DNA of 64,000 nt from Pedobacter sp. B4-66 (lineage in GTDB: Bacteria > Bacteroidota > Bacteroidia > Sphingobacteriales > Sphingobacteriaceae): assembly GCF_018492665.1 (NCBI RefSeq), contig NZ_JAFVME010000005.1, forward strand, positions 473,313-537,312, read 5' to 3'. Each line of letters starts with the position of its first letter. Position 1 is the stretch's first letter. Positions 26,303-34,925 of this stretch are shown here, piece after piece. Made by a program: the position numbers and the translations under genes. The notes below the pieces were generated by a model. It did no database searches. It was not told the origin of the DNA and saw only the letters and a program-made list of their open reading frames with translations.

Positions 26303-27174
26303 ACGATAACATTAATAGCTGCCGGAATTATATTGGCTTCAATTTGGTTAACTTTCCCCATGTATTCACCATCAACCTGAAAATGAGCTTTATGCTTAGT
26401 TCTGATATTGAGGCTAGTAATTTGAAATGCTTCAATATTTTTAGGATTTAAAGCCATATTAGTGAATCGGAGTTTTAAAATCTCCATCACAGCGTATTCC
26501 TTTACAAGAATTACTTCAAAAACATCGTCATCAAGTTTTCCATCTGGATTAATTTTCACTCCCGTACCATACATGGTTGCATTGGCTATTACTACCATAG
26601 CTGCCTCTGAATGAATTATTTTGTCCTTTATCCTGATTATCACCTCCATTTTATGGTGGCTCCATAGCGCCTTCCAGGCGGCCTTTGTATAGCCCCACAT
26701 TCCGCGTTGGGGGAGGTCATTAAATTTCTTAACGATATAAGCGTTAAAACCGATATCAGCAAGGTGAATACATAGCTCTTTGTTTACAGTTATGGCGTGT
26801 ATCTTTTTAGGACGTCCGTTTACGACCACATCCAACGACTCTTTAATGGTTGTCGGGATTCCTAATTCTCTAGCCATACCATTTGCAGACCCTGCAGGTA
26901 TAATGCCCATAGGTGTTTCTGTTTGCAATAAACATTCTGCAACCAACTTAATTGTGCCATCTCCGCCTACTGCTATTACGCGGTCTGCATTTGAATTGGT
27001 TATTATCACTTTAAGTTTGTCGAGTGAGCAGTTTAAAGCCAGCTCATAAATCTCTGCGGTATGCTCTAATGCCTCAAAATAAGCGCTTATTACATCACCG
27101 AAATTAATTTCACCATTCCCTGATCCCGGATTAACAATAAACAGCAACTTCAATTGAGAGGATTTGTCTTCCAT
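26299..27174 (-). CDS. Diacylglycerol-kinase-family lipid kinase (YegS/DgkB-like)
   Basis: ATP-dependent lipid kinase, 291 aa. The DAGK catalytic domain starts with FIVNPGSGNGE (about 12-22) and has the nucleotide-binding GGDGTIKLVAE (about 72-82) and IPAGSANGMARELGIP (about 97-112). The C-terminal beta-sandwich extends to residue 291. The likely substrate is diacylglycerol or a related lipid. It is divergent, with only 54 bp between start codons, from an App1-like phosphatidate phosphatase, which suggests a kinase/phosphatase couple. Confidence 0.88.
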   Translation of the reverse strand: MEDKSSQLKLLFIVNPGSGNGEINFGDVISAYFEALEHTAEIYELALNCSLDKLKVIITNSNADRVIAVGGDGTIKLVAECLLQTETPMGIIPAGSANGMARELGIPTTIKESLDVVVNGRPKKIHAITVNKELCIHLADIGFNAYIVKKFNDLPQRGMWGYTKAAWKALWSHHKMEVIIRIKDKIIHSEAAMVVIANATMYGTGVKINPDGKLDDDVFEVILVKEYAVMEILKLRFTNMALNPKNIEAFQITSLNIRTKHKAHFQVDGEYMGKVNQIEANIIPAAINVIV

Positions 27175-27228
27175 TATGTTTTCTTTAATATCACAAACAA
27201 CTTTAACATTGCTCTGTTTTAATTATTA

Positions 27229-28206
27229 ATGAATAAATCTGTAAGTGTTAAAGTATATCATGGATACGGTCATACACATAATCTTGTTGTGTATGGTCAT
27301 GTATTTAAGTTTAGGGCTAAAACAATGCAGGGTTTTAGTAACAATCTATTCGTTAATTTTATTCATTTGCTGAAATTGTTTGTTTTGAAACCTTACCCTC
27401 ACATAGAAGTTAGGTTAACTTTTAATGGGCAGGAAGTTTATCACAAAACAGAATACGATGGTTTTTTCAAATTTGAATGGTCAGCAAATAAAGACGTTAG
27501 TGCGGGGTGGCATGGTGTAAAGATTGAAGCCATAGATAAGGATAGAAAAGTGATGGCTATTGGTTTAGGACAGATTTTTGTGCCACATATTACTCAATTT
27601 GCTTTTATTTCTGATATAGATGATACAGTAATGGTGTCTCATTCAGCAACTATTAGAAGAAGGCTTAGAGAGCTATTTATTAAAAATCCAAGAACGCGGA
27701 AAACCTTCAAGGGTACATACACTCACTACAGTGCATTGGCGTTGTCGCATACAACAGCTGATCAGCCTAATCCATTTTTCTATGTGTCTAGCAGTGAGTG
27801 GAATTTGTATGATTATCTGTTAGAGATTTTCACTTACAATAGATTGCCTGACGGAGCCTTTTTATTAAATCAGATTAAGCAATTAAAAGACCTTATCAAG
27901 ACGGGTAAAACCGGGCATGAGGGAAAGTTAATGAGAGTTATGAGAATCCTGGATGCTTTTCCTAACCAAAGGTTCGTTTTCTTTGGCGACAATACACAAA
28001 AGGATCCAGAAATATATACTGCCATTGCTGAGAAATACCCTAGAAATATTGAGGCGGTTTACATCCGGAATATCAGAAAGGAAATGGAAGGGGCCACTAA
28101 AGAATTTTTAAAAAGGATAGAGGCACAAAATATCAGGACCTGTTTGTTTGAAAATAGCCTCGACGCAATTGAACATTCTAAAAAAATCGGATTAATTACA
28201 GATTAA
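27229..28206 (+). CDS. App1-family phosphatidate phosphatase-like protein (DUF2183)
   Basis: A 325-aa protein with an N-terminal beta-rich region (about 1-120) and a C-terminal App1 catalytic domain. The latter begins FAFISDIDDTVMVSH (DxDxT, about 124-138) and continues with FFYVSSSEWNLYDYL (about 182-196) and RFVFFGDNTQKDPEIY (about 244-259), HAD-like motifs II and IV. Yeast App1 is a Mg-dependent phosphatidate phosphatase. No signal peptide. It is divergent from the lipid kinase and overlaps yccF by 4 nt at interlocked stops. Confidence 0.85.
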   Translation: MNKSVSVKVYHGYGHTHNLVVYGHVFKFRAKTMQGFSNNLFVNFIHLLKLFVLKPYPHIEVRLTFNGQEVYHKTEYDGFFKFEWSANKDVSAGWHGVKIEAIDKDRKVMAIGLGQIFVPHITQFAFISDIDDTVMVSHSATIRRRLRELFIKNPRTRKTFKGTYTHYSALALSHTTADQPNPFFYVSSSEWNLYDYLLEIFTYNRLPDGAFLLNQIKQLKDLIKTGKTGHEGKLMRVMRILDAFPNQRFVFFGDNTQKDPEIYTAIAEKYPRNIEAVYIRNIRKEMEGATKEFLKRIEAQNIRTCLFENSLDAIEHSKKIGLITD

Positions 28207-28571
28207 CTTATGGATTTTCCAAATGGAGAAAATGCAAGGTTCATTAATTTGAAATGTTGTCTGCCAAACGGAATACCCACAATCGTAATACATAATAAGA
28301 TCCCAAAGAATAGGTGTGTAAGGGCGATCCAGAAGCCCCCGAATATTAACCAAATGATATTCATTATGGTTGATAAGCAGCCTGTATTGGAAGAGGTATC
28401 GGTAATTTTAACACCAAAGGGAGCAAGGCCAACAAACGCAAACTTGAAACACTGTAGTCCGAATGGAATACCAACAATAGTAAGGCAAAGGATAAGACCT
28501 CCGATTATATATTCGAAAAAAATGAATATTCCACCAAAAATGATCCAGATTATATTGCCTATTAAGTTCAT
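28203..28571 (-). CDS. yccF: YccF-domain membrane protein
   Basis: A 122-aa inner-membrane protein made of two YccF domains, each ending in a conserved (T/C)IVGIPFG motif (about 30-36 and 97-103), with four hydrophobic segments. The GNIIWIIFGG / MNIIWLIFGG duplication is plain. The family's role is unknown. Its stop interlocks with that of the App1-like gene (TTAA). Confidence 0.9.
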   Translation of the reverse strand: MNLIGNIIWIIFGGIFIFFEYIIGGLILCLTIVGIPFGLQCFKFAFVGLAPFGVKITDTSSNTGCLSTIMNIIWLIFGGFWIALTHLFFGILLCITIVGIPFGRQHFKLMNLAFSPFGKSIS

Positions 28572-28641
28572 GTTATGCTTTTTTATTATGATGAAATATA
28601 GTAAGATTAGTTACATTAAACCGAATGTTTTATTATTGTAA

Positions 28642-29274
28642 ATGGTTTTTAGACTACCAGAAGATGAGATTGTTTTTCCTAACCCTGCTTTGGCGGATCC
28701 AGATGGGCTGTTAGCTGTAGGGGGAGATTTGAGTATTGAAAGGTTGCTTTTAGCTTATCAGAATGGGATTTTTCCCTGGTTTAGTGATGATGACCCTATT
28801 TGTTGGTATTCGCCTCATGAACGCTGTGTAATATATCCCTCTGAAGTGAAGGTTAGTAAAAGCATGGCTAAAGTTCTTAAGTCAGAAATATTTTTAGTAA
28901 CCTTTAACAAGGCATTCAGGGAGGTGATTGTTAACTGTGCAAAGGTTGGAAGAAAAGATCAGCCAGGTACCTGGATTACTCAGGAAATGCAGGATGCTTA
29001 CACTAGTTTGCATGAAAACGGTTACGCTAAAAGTGTAGAGGTATGGCAAGATGGGGTATTGGTAGGCGGATTATACGGCGTTGAGGTTAATGATGTTTTT
29101 TGCGGAGAAAGCATGTTTAGTTTAGTGAGCAATGCATCGAAAACAGCCCTAATATGGCTCTGTCAGACAAATAGATTCAAGCTAATAGATTGCCAGCTGC
29201 CCAATGATCATCTGATGAGTCTGGGGGCAGAAATGATCTCTCGGGAACAATATGAAGAATTCCTGAAAGATTAA
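28642..29274 (+). CDS. aat: Leucyl/phenylalanyl-tRNA-protein transferase
   Basis: N-end-rule enzyme that adds Leu or Phe to N-terminal Lys/Arg of proteins, marking them for ClpS/ClpAP. 210 aa, normal length. Family motifs: FPNPALADPDGLLAVGGDLS (about 12-31), AYQNGIFPWF (about 38-47), WYSPHERCVIYP (about 55-66), VEVWQDGVLVGGLYGV (about 133-148) and FCGESMFS (about 153-160). Its stop interlocks with that of the convergent helicase gene. Confidence 0.96.
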   Translation: MVFRLPEDEIVFPNPALADPDGLLAVGGDLSIERLLLAYQNGIFPWFSDDDPICWYSPHERCVIYPSEVKVSKSMAKVLKSEIFLVTFNKAFREVIVNCAKVGRKDQPGTWITQEMQDAYTSLHENGYAKSVEVWQDGVLVGGLYGVEVNDVFCGESMFSLVSNASKTALIWLCQTNRFKLIDCQLPNDHLMSLGAEMISREQYEEFLKD

Positions 29275-32165
29275 TTCAGGATCTCTCTGATATCTTCCTT
29301 ACTCAAAGATTTGAAGAAACTTTCTTCTGTTGTAATCAAAGAACTAGCAAGTCGTTTTTTACGGTTCTGTAATGCTAATATCTTTTCCTCTACTGTATCT
29401 TTTGCAATGAATTTATAGATAAATACTTTCTTTTCCTGGCCTATTCTGTGTGTACGGTCGATTGCCTGTTGCTCTACGGCTGGGTTCCACCACGGATCAA
29501 GAATAAATACATAATCTGCCTGGGTTAGGTTTAAACCTACACCACCAGCTTTTATAGAAATCAAGAAGACTTTTAACTCAGTATTTTTCTGAAATTCAGC
29601 AACTATTTCTCCTCGGTTTTTAGTTGATCCGTCAAGGTAAGAAAAGGCTATGTCTTCCTTTTCAAAATAGGATTTGAAGATGTTTAAATGTTTGACAAAC
29701 TGAGAAAAGATAAGAACCTTATGTCCACCCTTAAGTACATTGTCTAGCGTATGGATTACATTTTCGAATTTTCCTGAATCAGAATTGTAGGTGTCATCTA
29801 TCATTACAGGATGATTGGCCAACTGGCGCAATGCTGTTAAACCTTGCAAAAGCTGTACTTGTTTCTTGGCATAAGTGCCATCATCCATGCTGCTTAGTAG
29901 GTCATTACGGTAAGCTGATTTTGTTTTCTCATAGTATGCAGCCTGGTCTTCACTCATGTCGCAATAAAATACCTGTTCTGTTTTAGAAGGAAGTTCTGCT
30001 GCAACCTGTTCCTTTGTACGGCGTAGAACGAAAGGCTTGATGATAGCTTGTAGCTTTCGAGCTTTTTCCTCATCTTTTCTTTTCTCTATAGCTTGAACGT
30101 ATTCTTCATTAAAGAATGATTGTGTACCAAGTAGTCCAGGATTTAAGAAGGTAAGCTGGGTCCAAAGGTCACTTACAGAATTTTCTACCGGTGTACCACT
30201 TAGGATTAATCTGTATTTAGATTTTAGCGCTTTAACCGCCTTAAATGATTTTGATGAAGGGTTTTTTATATTCTGACTTTCATCTAATATGATATAACTG
30301 AAATAAAAGTTTTTAAGGATTTCTATATCAACGCGAGTAATTCCATAAGTTGTGATAACGATATCATATTTCGCAAAGATACTTACATCTTTATCTCTTG
30401 TTGTTCCAGTATGGGCGTGTATTTTAAGTTTAGGAGTGAACTTTTTAGCCTCATTTAACCAGTTGTAAATTAAAGATGTTGGCATAACAATCAAAGAAGT
30501 GCCATGAGTTGAGTTTTGTTCATTCTCTTCTTTGAGTTTTTGCAACATCGCCAGGGTTTGAATAGTTTTACCTAAACCCATGTCATCCGCCAAACATCCA
30601 CCAAAATTATATTCCCGTAAGAAACTAAACCAATTGTACCCGGCCTTTTGGTAGCTGCGTAAATCGCCCTTAAAGTGGACAGGCATTCGGGTATCTGCTA
30701 TGTTTTCGAAATCGTTTAACCTTTCAAGTTTACGGCTTAAGGTTACATTAGCAATGCTATCTTCTGCCAGCTCATTAATTAGCCCAATGTGATGTTTCTT
30801 TAGGTGTAGGGATTTGCCTCCTTCTGATAAACTAAAAAGACTGCCGTACTGTGTAAACCATTTTTCAGGAATAATGGCTATTGTACCATCAGGAAGTATG
30901 AATTCCCTCTTTTTATGAAGAATGTGTTGTTTAAGGGAAAGAAAAGGGACTGGGTATATACCAAAGTATACTATGGCATTTATATCAAACCAATCATTGT
31001 CTTCTTTAATCTCAAAGTCGATTTTATTCGCAGCAAAAAGAAATTTCTTTGCTCCATTATACTGTTCTATTTCAAAACCAACGGTTTTTAAACTCTCTAT
31101 ATGCTCATTTACCCAGTTGATAATTGCATAAGACTGATCTTCATCATGATTACCAGAAACTTCGAGGTTGTAAAAAAGAGTACTTGTCTTTTTTAAGCCA
31201 AGGCCCAATAAGGTGTCAAATTTCTGTTTCTCGAAAGTAGTATCTCTCTTTATACGGGTAAAAATATAATTGTCCTCGTCTTTGGAAAGACGAACCGTTA
31301 CTTTCTTTTCATTGCCCATTGCAAATGCATACTCCCCATATTTAAAATATAGCTGAAGTTGAGAAACCCCAGATTCAACATAGATGACTTTTAATGTTGG
31401 TATAGGGTCATGCTTCTCAGTTTTTATATCAAATCCCTCTGCGTAAACGTGATATTTTTCTATTAGTGGGCAAACAAATTTTTCAAAATAGGTCTCTTCA
31501 GTTGCCTTTGGTATGGTAATGTATCGTTTATTTAAGAAGGGGAGAAGCTTTTTCCCTTCTATATCTTGTTCAAAGAAATAAATCATATCATTAAGTAATA
31601 ACCATGCGGGCTGATTACTTATAATTTGCGCATCCTTAAACATAAAATCGATTCGTAATCCCTGGTATTTTATTGTTGGGAAATATCGGGTTTCAATATT
31701 ACTACGTCTAAAGTGAAATAGTACAGTTGATGGCTCTGTTGCAATATCTATTTTACGTTCTGCCGGCCATCCGTCATTGTCCATTAAATACAGTGAACCA
31801 TCTGCTTTGAGTGCTTCCAGAACCTCAGATAGTTTCTTTTCAATCTTTGGACGGACAGTTTCATAAAATTTTTCATTAAAAAATTTGCTGAAGAACTCTC
31901 CGGGTCTTATCGCTTTCTTGTAATATTTCTTTATTAAGAAGTCTTGCTCAGTTTCATCAAGGATTTTGATGAGCTTAAAGTCATTATCTGTTAAATGCTT
32001 TGCAAATTCTTTCGCTGTATGAGAGAATAATCGTTGATAAGTAAGAGAAAAATCACCCTGAGGATTTAATTGAACCATATGGGGTTCTATTAAATATCCG
32101 AAATACGCGTGTTTACATAATGAATATACAATTTTGCAGGGTTTAGTACTATCTACGCGTAACAT
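29271..32165 (-). CDS. SNF2-family DEAD/DEAH-box ATPase
   Basis: A 964-aa Swi2/Snf2 ATPase. The N-terminal half (about 1-480) is the bacterial SNF2-associated region without clear catalytic motifs. The motor follows: Walker A LADDMGLGKTIQTLA (about 523-537), DESQ box in YIILDESQNIKN (about 624-635), SGTPVENS (about 655), then helicase-C with FSQFVKHLNIF, GGVGLNLTQADYV and DRTHRIGQEKKVFI. Such proteins move on DNA and remodel bound protein; some bind RNA polymerase (RapA-like), but this one lacks RapA's Tudor-like start. It is a single gene. Confidence 0.93.
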   Translation of the reverse strand: MLRVDSTKPCKIVYSLCKHAYFGYLIEPHMVQLNPQGDFSLTYQRLFSHTAKEFAKHLTDNDFKLIKILDETEQDFLIKKYYKKAIRPGEFFSKFFNEKFYETVRPKIEKKLSEVLEALKADGSLYLMDNDGWPAERKIDIATEPSTVLFHFRRSNIETRYFPTIKYQGLRIDFMFKDAQIISNQPAWLLLNDMIYFFEQDIEGKKLLPFLNKRYITIPKATEETYFEKFVCPLIEKYHVYAEGFDIKTEKHDPIPTLKVIYVESGVSQLQLYFKYGEYAFAMGNEKKVTVRLSKDEDNYIFTRIKRDTTFEKQKFDTLLGLGLKKTSTLFYNLEVSGNHDEDQSYAIINWVNEHIESLKTVGFEIEQYNGAKKFLFAANKIDFEIKEDNDWFDINAIVYFGIYPVPFLSLKQHILHKKREFILPDGTIAIIPEKWFTQYGSLFSLSEGGKSLHLKKHHIGLINELAEDSIANVTLSRKLERLNDFENIADTRMPVHFKGDLRSYQKAGYNWFSFLREYNFGGCLADDMGLGKTIQTLAMLQKLKEENEQNSTHGTSLIVMPTSLIYNWLNEAKKFTPKLKIHAHTGTTRDKDVSIFAKYDIVITTYGITRVDIEILKNFYFSYIILDESQNIKNPSSKSFKAVKALKSKYRLILSGTPVENSVSDLWTQLTFLNPGLLGTQSFFNEEYVQAIEKRKDEEKARKLQAIIKPFVLRRTKEQVAAELPSKTEQVFYCDMSEDQAAYYEKTKSAYRNDLLSSMDDGTYAKKQVQLLQGLTALRQLANHPVMIDDTYNSDSGKFENVIHTLDNVLKGGHKVLIFSQFVKHLNIFKSYFEKEDIAFSYLDGSTKNRGEIVAEFQKNTELKVFLISIKAGGVGLNLTQADYVFILDPWWNPAVEQQAIDRTHRIGQEKKVFIYKFIAKDTVEEKILALQNRKKRLASSLITTEESFFKSLSKEDIREILN

Positions 32166-32277
32166 TGATTAAAGATTAAAACAATCGGAGGGTAAGCATT
32201 TAAAAATCTTTAAACATACATCAAATTGCAGTTCTTTTCAAATGGAATCGCATAATATGTCTAAAATTTTATAATGA

Positions 32278-32331
32278 GTTCGTCGAGGGAATCCGACAGT
32301 TGGTCGTGTGTTACCTTATGCTGGTATAAAA
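32278..32331 (+). promoter_or_regulatory. LytTR-type direct repeats and promoter of GIN-domain gene 2
   Basis: GTTCGTCG (32278-32285) and GTTGGTCG (32299-32306), 21 bp apart. The second lies in ACAGTTGGT, a full match to the LytTR consensus. TATAAAA follows. The whole stretch to 32351 aligns without gaps to 5643-5716, and the distance to the ATG (135 bp from the first repeat) is the same in both copies. Confidence 0.68.
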
Positions 32332-32412
32332 GAGAGAAATTGGCTGAAACGTTTACTTGAAATGAGGGTCTTAATTACAAAAAAGCCCTACAAAACCTTA
32401 AACCTTAAAAAA

Positions 32413-33018
32413 ATGAAAACTCTAGCAAAAACAATCTTCGCCTCGGCATTAACAGTTCTCTTTTTAGCTTCAACAGCTATCACAACGTTTGCTTCTGATA
32501 TTGATAAAAAAGTAGTTGAATCTGTAGCCCCTATGACTTTTAATAAGGTGAAAGTGAGTGGGAATGTGAAGGTTCTTCTGGTTCAAAGTAAAAGAGAGAA
32601 CATTGAAGTAATAAACGGTGACTATAATCAGGATAAAACCTCTATTAAGAGATTTGGATATACCTTGATTATTAGTTCTACTGAAGCCAGCCAGATAACA
32701 GTTTTGGTTTCGGTAAATGATTTACAGCGAATAGATGTATCAGGTAGTGCAGTTGTAAAAACTGATAGTAAGTTCAATGTTAAATATCTTCAGGTTTTTT
32801 TAAAAGATGATGCAAAAGCCATTGTTAAAGCAAATACTGAAAGCATGTATACTTATATAAAAGATAATGCTGATCTCAAACTGAGTGGAACAACTGCAGA
32901 CCACACTTTGGTGAAAGATGATATTTCGAAGCTTGACACAGATCAACTTGTAGCTTTGAAAACAACTACAACACCATTTAATGAAATAATGGTTGCTGCC
33001 AACAAAAAGATTAAATAA
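32413..33018 (+). CDS. Secreted GIN-domain (DUF2807-like) protein, paralogue 2
   Basis: A 201-aa exported protein, signal peptide about 1-27 (MKTLAKTIFASALTVLFLAS...). The body resembles paralogue 1 throughout: FNKVKVSGNVKVLLVQS, DKTSIKRFGYTLIISSTEAS, VSVNDLQRIDVSGSAVVKT and FNVKYLQVFLKDDAKA. An in-frame ATG at 32308 lies inside the shared promoter block and is rejected. The two genes are far more alike in signal peptide, core and promoter than chance allows, so they are a dispersed duplication with a common regulator. Function unknown. Confidence 0.8.
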   Translation: MKTLAKTIFASALTVLFLASTAITTFASDIDKKVVESVAPMTFNKVKVSGNVKVLLVQSKRENIEVINGDYNQDKTSIKRFGYTLIISSTEASQITVLVSVNDLQRIDVSGSAVVKTDSKFNVKYLQVFLKDDAKAIVKANTESMYTYIKDNADLKLSGTTADHTLVKDDISKLDTDQLVALKTTTTPFNEIMVAANKKIK

Positions 33019-33037
33019 GTATTTCTACTTGTCTAAT

Positions 33038-33070
33038 AAAGCAGCTGATATGGAATCTGCTGCTTTTTTT
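33038..33070 (+). terminator. Terminator of GIN-domain gene 2
   Basis: AAAGCAGC (33038-33045), 13-nt loop, GCTGCTTT (33059-33066), T-run to 33070. It sits between the convergent GIN and aldehyde dehydrogenase genes and may serve both. Confidence 0.85.
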
Positions 33071-33083
33071 ATGCAGATATAAT

Positions 33084-34625
33084 TTATAAGTCGAACTTGA
33101 TTCCTTGCGCAAGTGGAAGTGTGTTTGAGTAGTTTATTGTATTTGTTTGTCTACGCATGTAAGCTTTCCAAGCGTCAGATCCGCTTTCTCTTCCTCCCCC
33201 AGTTTCTTTCTCTCCGCCAAAGGCTCCTCCTATTTCAGCCCCGGAAGTGCCTATATTGACATTGGCAATCCCACAGTCGGATCCTTGAGCAGCTAAAAAC
33301 TGCTCTGCTTCTCTTAGATTAAGTGTCATTATTGCAGATGATAAGCCTTGAGGGACGCCGTTTTGAAAAGCGATGGCTTCATCTAAAGTTTTGTATTTTA
33401 TCAGGTAAAGTATCGGAGCAAAGGTTTCGTGTTGTACAATTTTGTAATCATTCTTTACTTCAGCAATGCATGGTTTTACATAACAACCGCTAATGTAAGC
33501 TGGTCCATCCAGCACACCGCCCTCCACAATAAAGTTTCCTCCCTCAGTTTTACATTTTTCAATAGAGTTAAGGTAGCTGGCAACTGCGTCGGTATCAATT
33601 AAGGGACCCACATGGTTATGCTGATCAAGAGGGTCGCCAATGCGCAATTGGCCATAGGCTTTAACTAATTTTGCTTTAAATGTTTCGTAGACACTTTCGT
33701 GGATGATTAGTCTGCGGGTTGAGGTGCATCGTTGCCCGGCAGTTCCCACAGCCCCAAAAACAGCCCCAATTAAACTCATATCCAAATCTGCATGTTCAGA
33801 AATTATAATGGCGTTGTTGCCACCTAACTCCAGTAGGCTTTTGCCTAATCGCGCACCAACAGCTACAGCAACTGCTTTTCCCATTCGGGTAGAGCCGGTT
33901 GCAGATATTAATGGAATGTGATGATCATTTGTCATGAGTTCACCCATTTCCTTATCACCAATGATTAGGTTGCAAACACCTTCAGGAATATCGTTTGCTT
34001 TAAAAACGGCGGCAATAATACGTTGACAAGCAATTGCGGTAATAGGGGTTTTTTCAGAAGGTTTCCAGATGCAAACATTTCCACAGATTAGGGCTAAGGT
34101 TGCATTCCAGCTCCAAACTGCTACCGGAAAGTTGAATGCGGAGATAATTCCGACGATTCCTAATGGATGCCATTGTTCGTACATGCGATGATTGGGACGT
34201 TCCGAATGCATGGTTAAGCCGTACAGCTGACGAGATAAGCCAACAGCAAAATCGCAGATGTCTATCATTTCCTGTACTTCACCAAAGCCCTCCTGAAGGC
34301 TTTTTCCCATCTCATAAGAAACTAAGGTGCCCAGGTCTTCCTTGTTTTTGCGTAGTGCATCACCAAACTGTCGAACAATTTCCCCTCGCTTCGGAGCAGG
34401 CAAACTACGCCAGAATAAATAAGCTTCCTCTGCTTTTTTTATTACTATTTCATAATTTTCAGTTGTAGCAACTTTTACACCTGCTATTTTCTTAGCGTCA
34501 ACGGGAGAATCACTATCGAGGATCCTTGCGTCTGTGGATGCTCCCCATTGATTTCCTGTACTGTAGGCCGGATTTAAATCCAGAATGTTTAAGTTTTTTA
34601 AAACCTGACTGATATTATTCTGCAT
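33084..34625 (-). CDS. amaB: Aldehyde dehydrogenase, ALDH7 (antiquitin / aminoadipate-semialdehyde) type
   Basis: NAD-dependent aldehyde dehydrogenase, 513 aa. The ALDH7 type is suggested by WHPLGIVGIISAFNFPVAVWSWNA (in parts), ICGNVCIWKPSEKTP, the Glu-loop LLELGGNNAIII (about 262-273) and the Cys motif GTAGQRCTSTRR (Cys about 297). ALDH7 enzymes oxidise alpha-aminoadipic semialdehyde in lysine breakdown. The C-terminal GGAFGGEKETGGGRESGSDAWKAYMRRQTNTINY region (in parts) also fits. No other lysine catabolic gene is nearby, so the physiological substrate is inferred from family only. Confidence 0.88.
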   Translation of the reverse strand: MQNNISQVLKNLNILDLNPAYSTGNQWGASTDARILDSDSPVDAKKIAGVKVATTENYEIVIKKAEEAYLFWRSLPAPKRGEIVRQFGDALRKNKEDLGTLVSYEMGKSLQEGFGEVQEMIDICDFAVGLSRQLYGLTMHSERPNHRMYEQWHPLGIVGIISAFNFPVAVWSWNATLALICGNVCIWKPSEKTPITAIACQRIIAAVFKANDIPEGVCNLIIGDKEMGELMTNDHHIPLISATGSTRMGKAVAVAVGARLGKSLLELGGNNAIIISEHADLDMSLIGAVFGAVGTAGQRCTSTRRLIIHESVYETFKAKLVKAYGQLRIGDPLDQHNHVGPLIDTDAVASYLNSIEKCKTEGGNFIVEGGVLDGPAYISGCYVKPCIAEVKNDYKIVQHETFAPILYLIKYKTLDEAIAFQNGVPQGLSSAIMTLNLREAEQFLAAQGSDCGIANVNIGTSGAEIGGAFGGEKETGGGRESGSDAWKAYMRRQTNTINYSNTLPLAQGIKFDL

Positions 34626-34925
34626 AACTCTTTTCCATTTTTATGAACTGTTGCATAAAGGGTTGATGTTTTCGTGACGAGAATATTACTCGTCTTAAAA
34701 TAAAGTTACGTTATTTTGTAATGAATTAGGACCAGAACCCTTGTTTCATTTTCTATCTTGCTAAACATTCTTAGGGCATGGTGTTTAAGCTAACTATTAT
34801 TATTTCAGTTGTTTAGGGGCAAGGGTGTGTGTATGTTGAAAATTAATTGGTTAGTACTACTAATAATTGTTGTAAACTTATAATGTATTTTTAACACAGG
34901 GATCTGTTCTTTAATTATTTGATAC
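34626..34925. other. Divergent intergenic region between ALDH and TPR genes
   Basis: 300 nt, A+T rich, no reading frame worth reporting. It holds a short palindrome, GACGAG-N7-CTCGTC (34676-34694), 50 nt upstream of the ALDH start, which could be an operator. Promoters must lie here but no clear TTG/TAnnTTTG pair is seen. Confidence 0.5.

Noticed and set aside
28210..28641. Plus-strand 143-aa frame opposite yccF
   Set aside because: YccF is plainly coding on the minus strand; this frame is its complement.
32308..32412. Earlier ATG for GIN-domain gene 2
   Set aside because: It falls between the LytTR-like repeats and the -10 box, so it would not be in the mRNA.
34163..34468. Plus-strand frame inside the aldehyde dehydrogenase gene
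   Set aside because: Antisense shadow of a well-supported gene; no start signal or family features.
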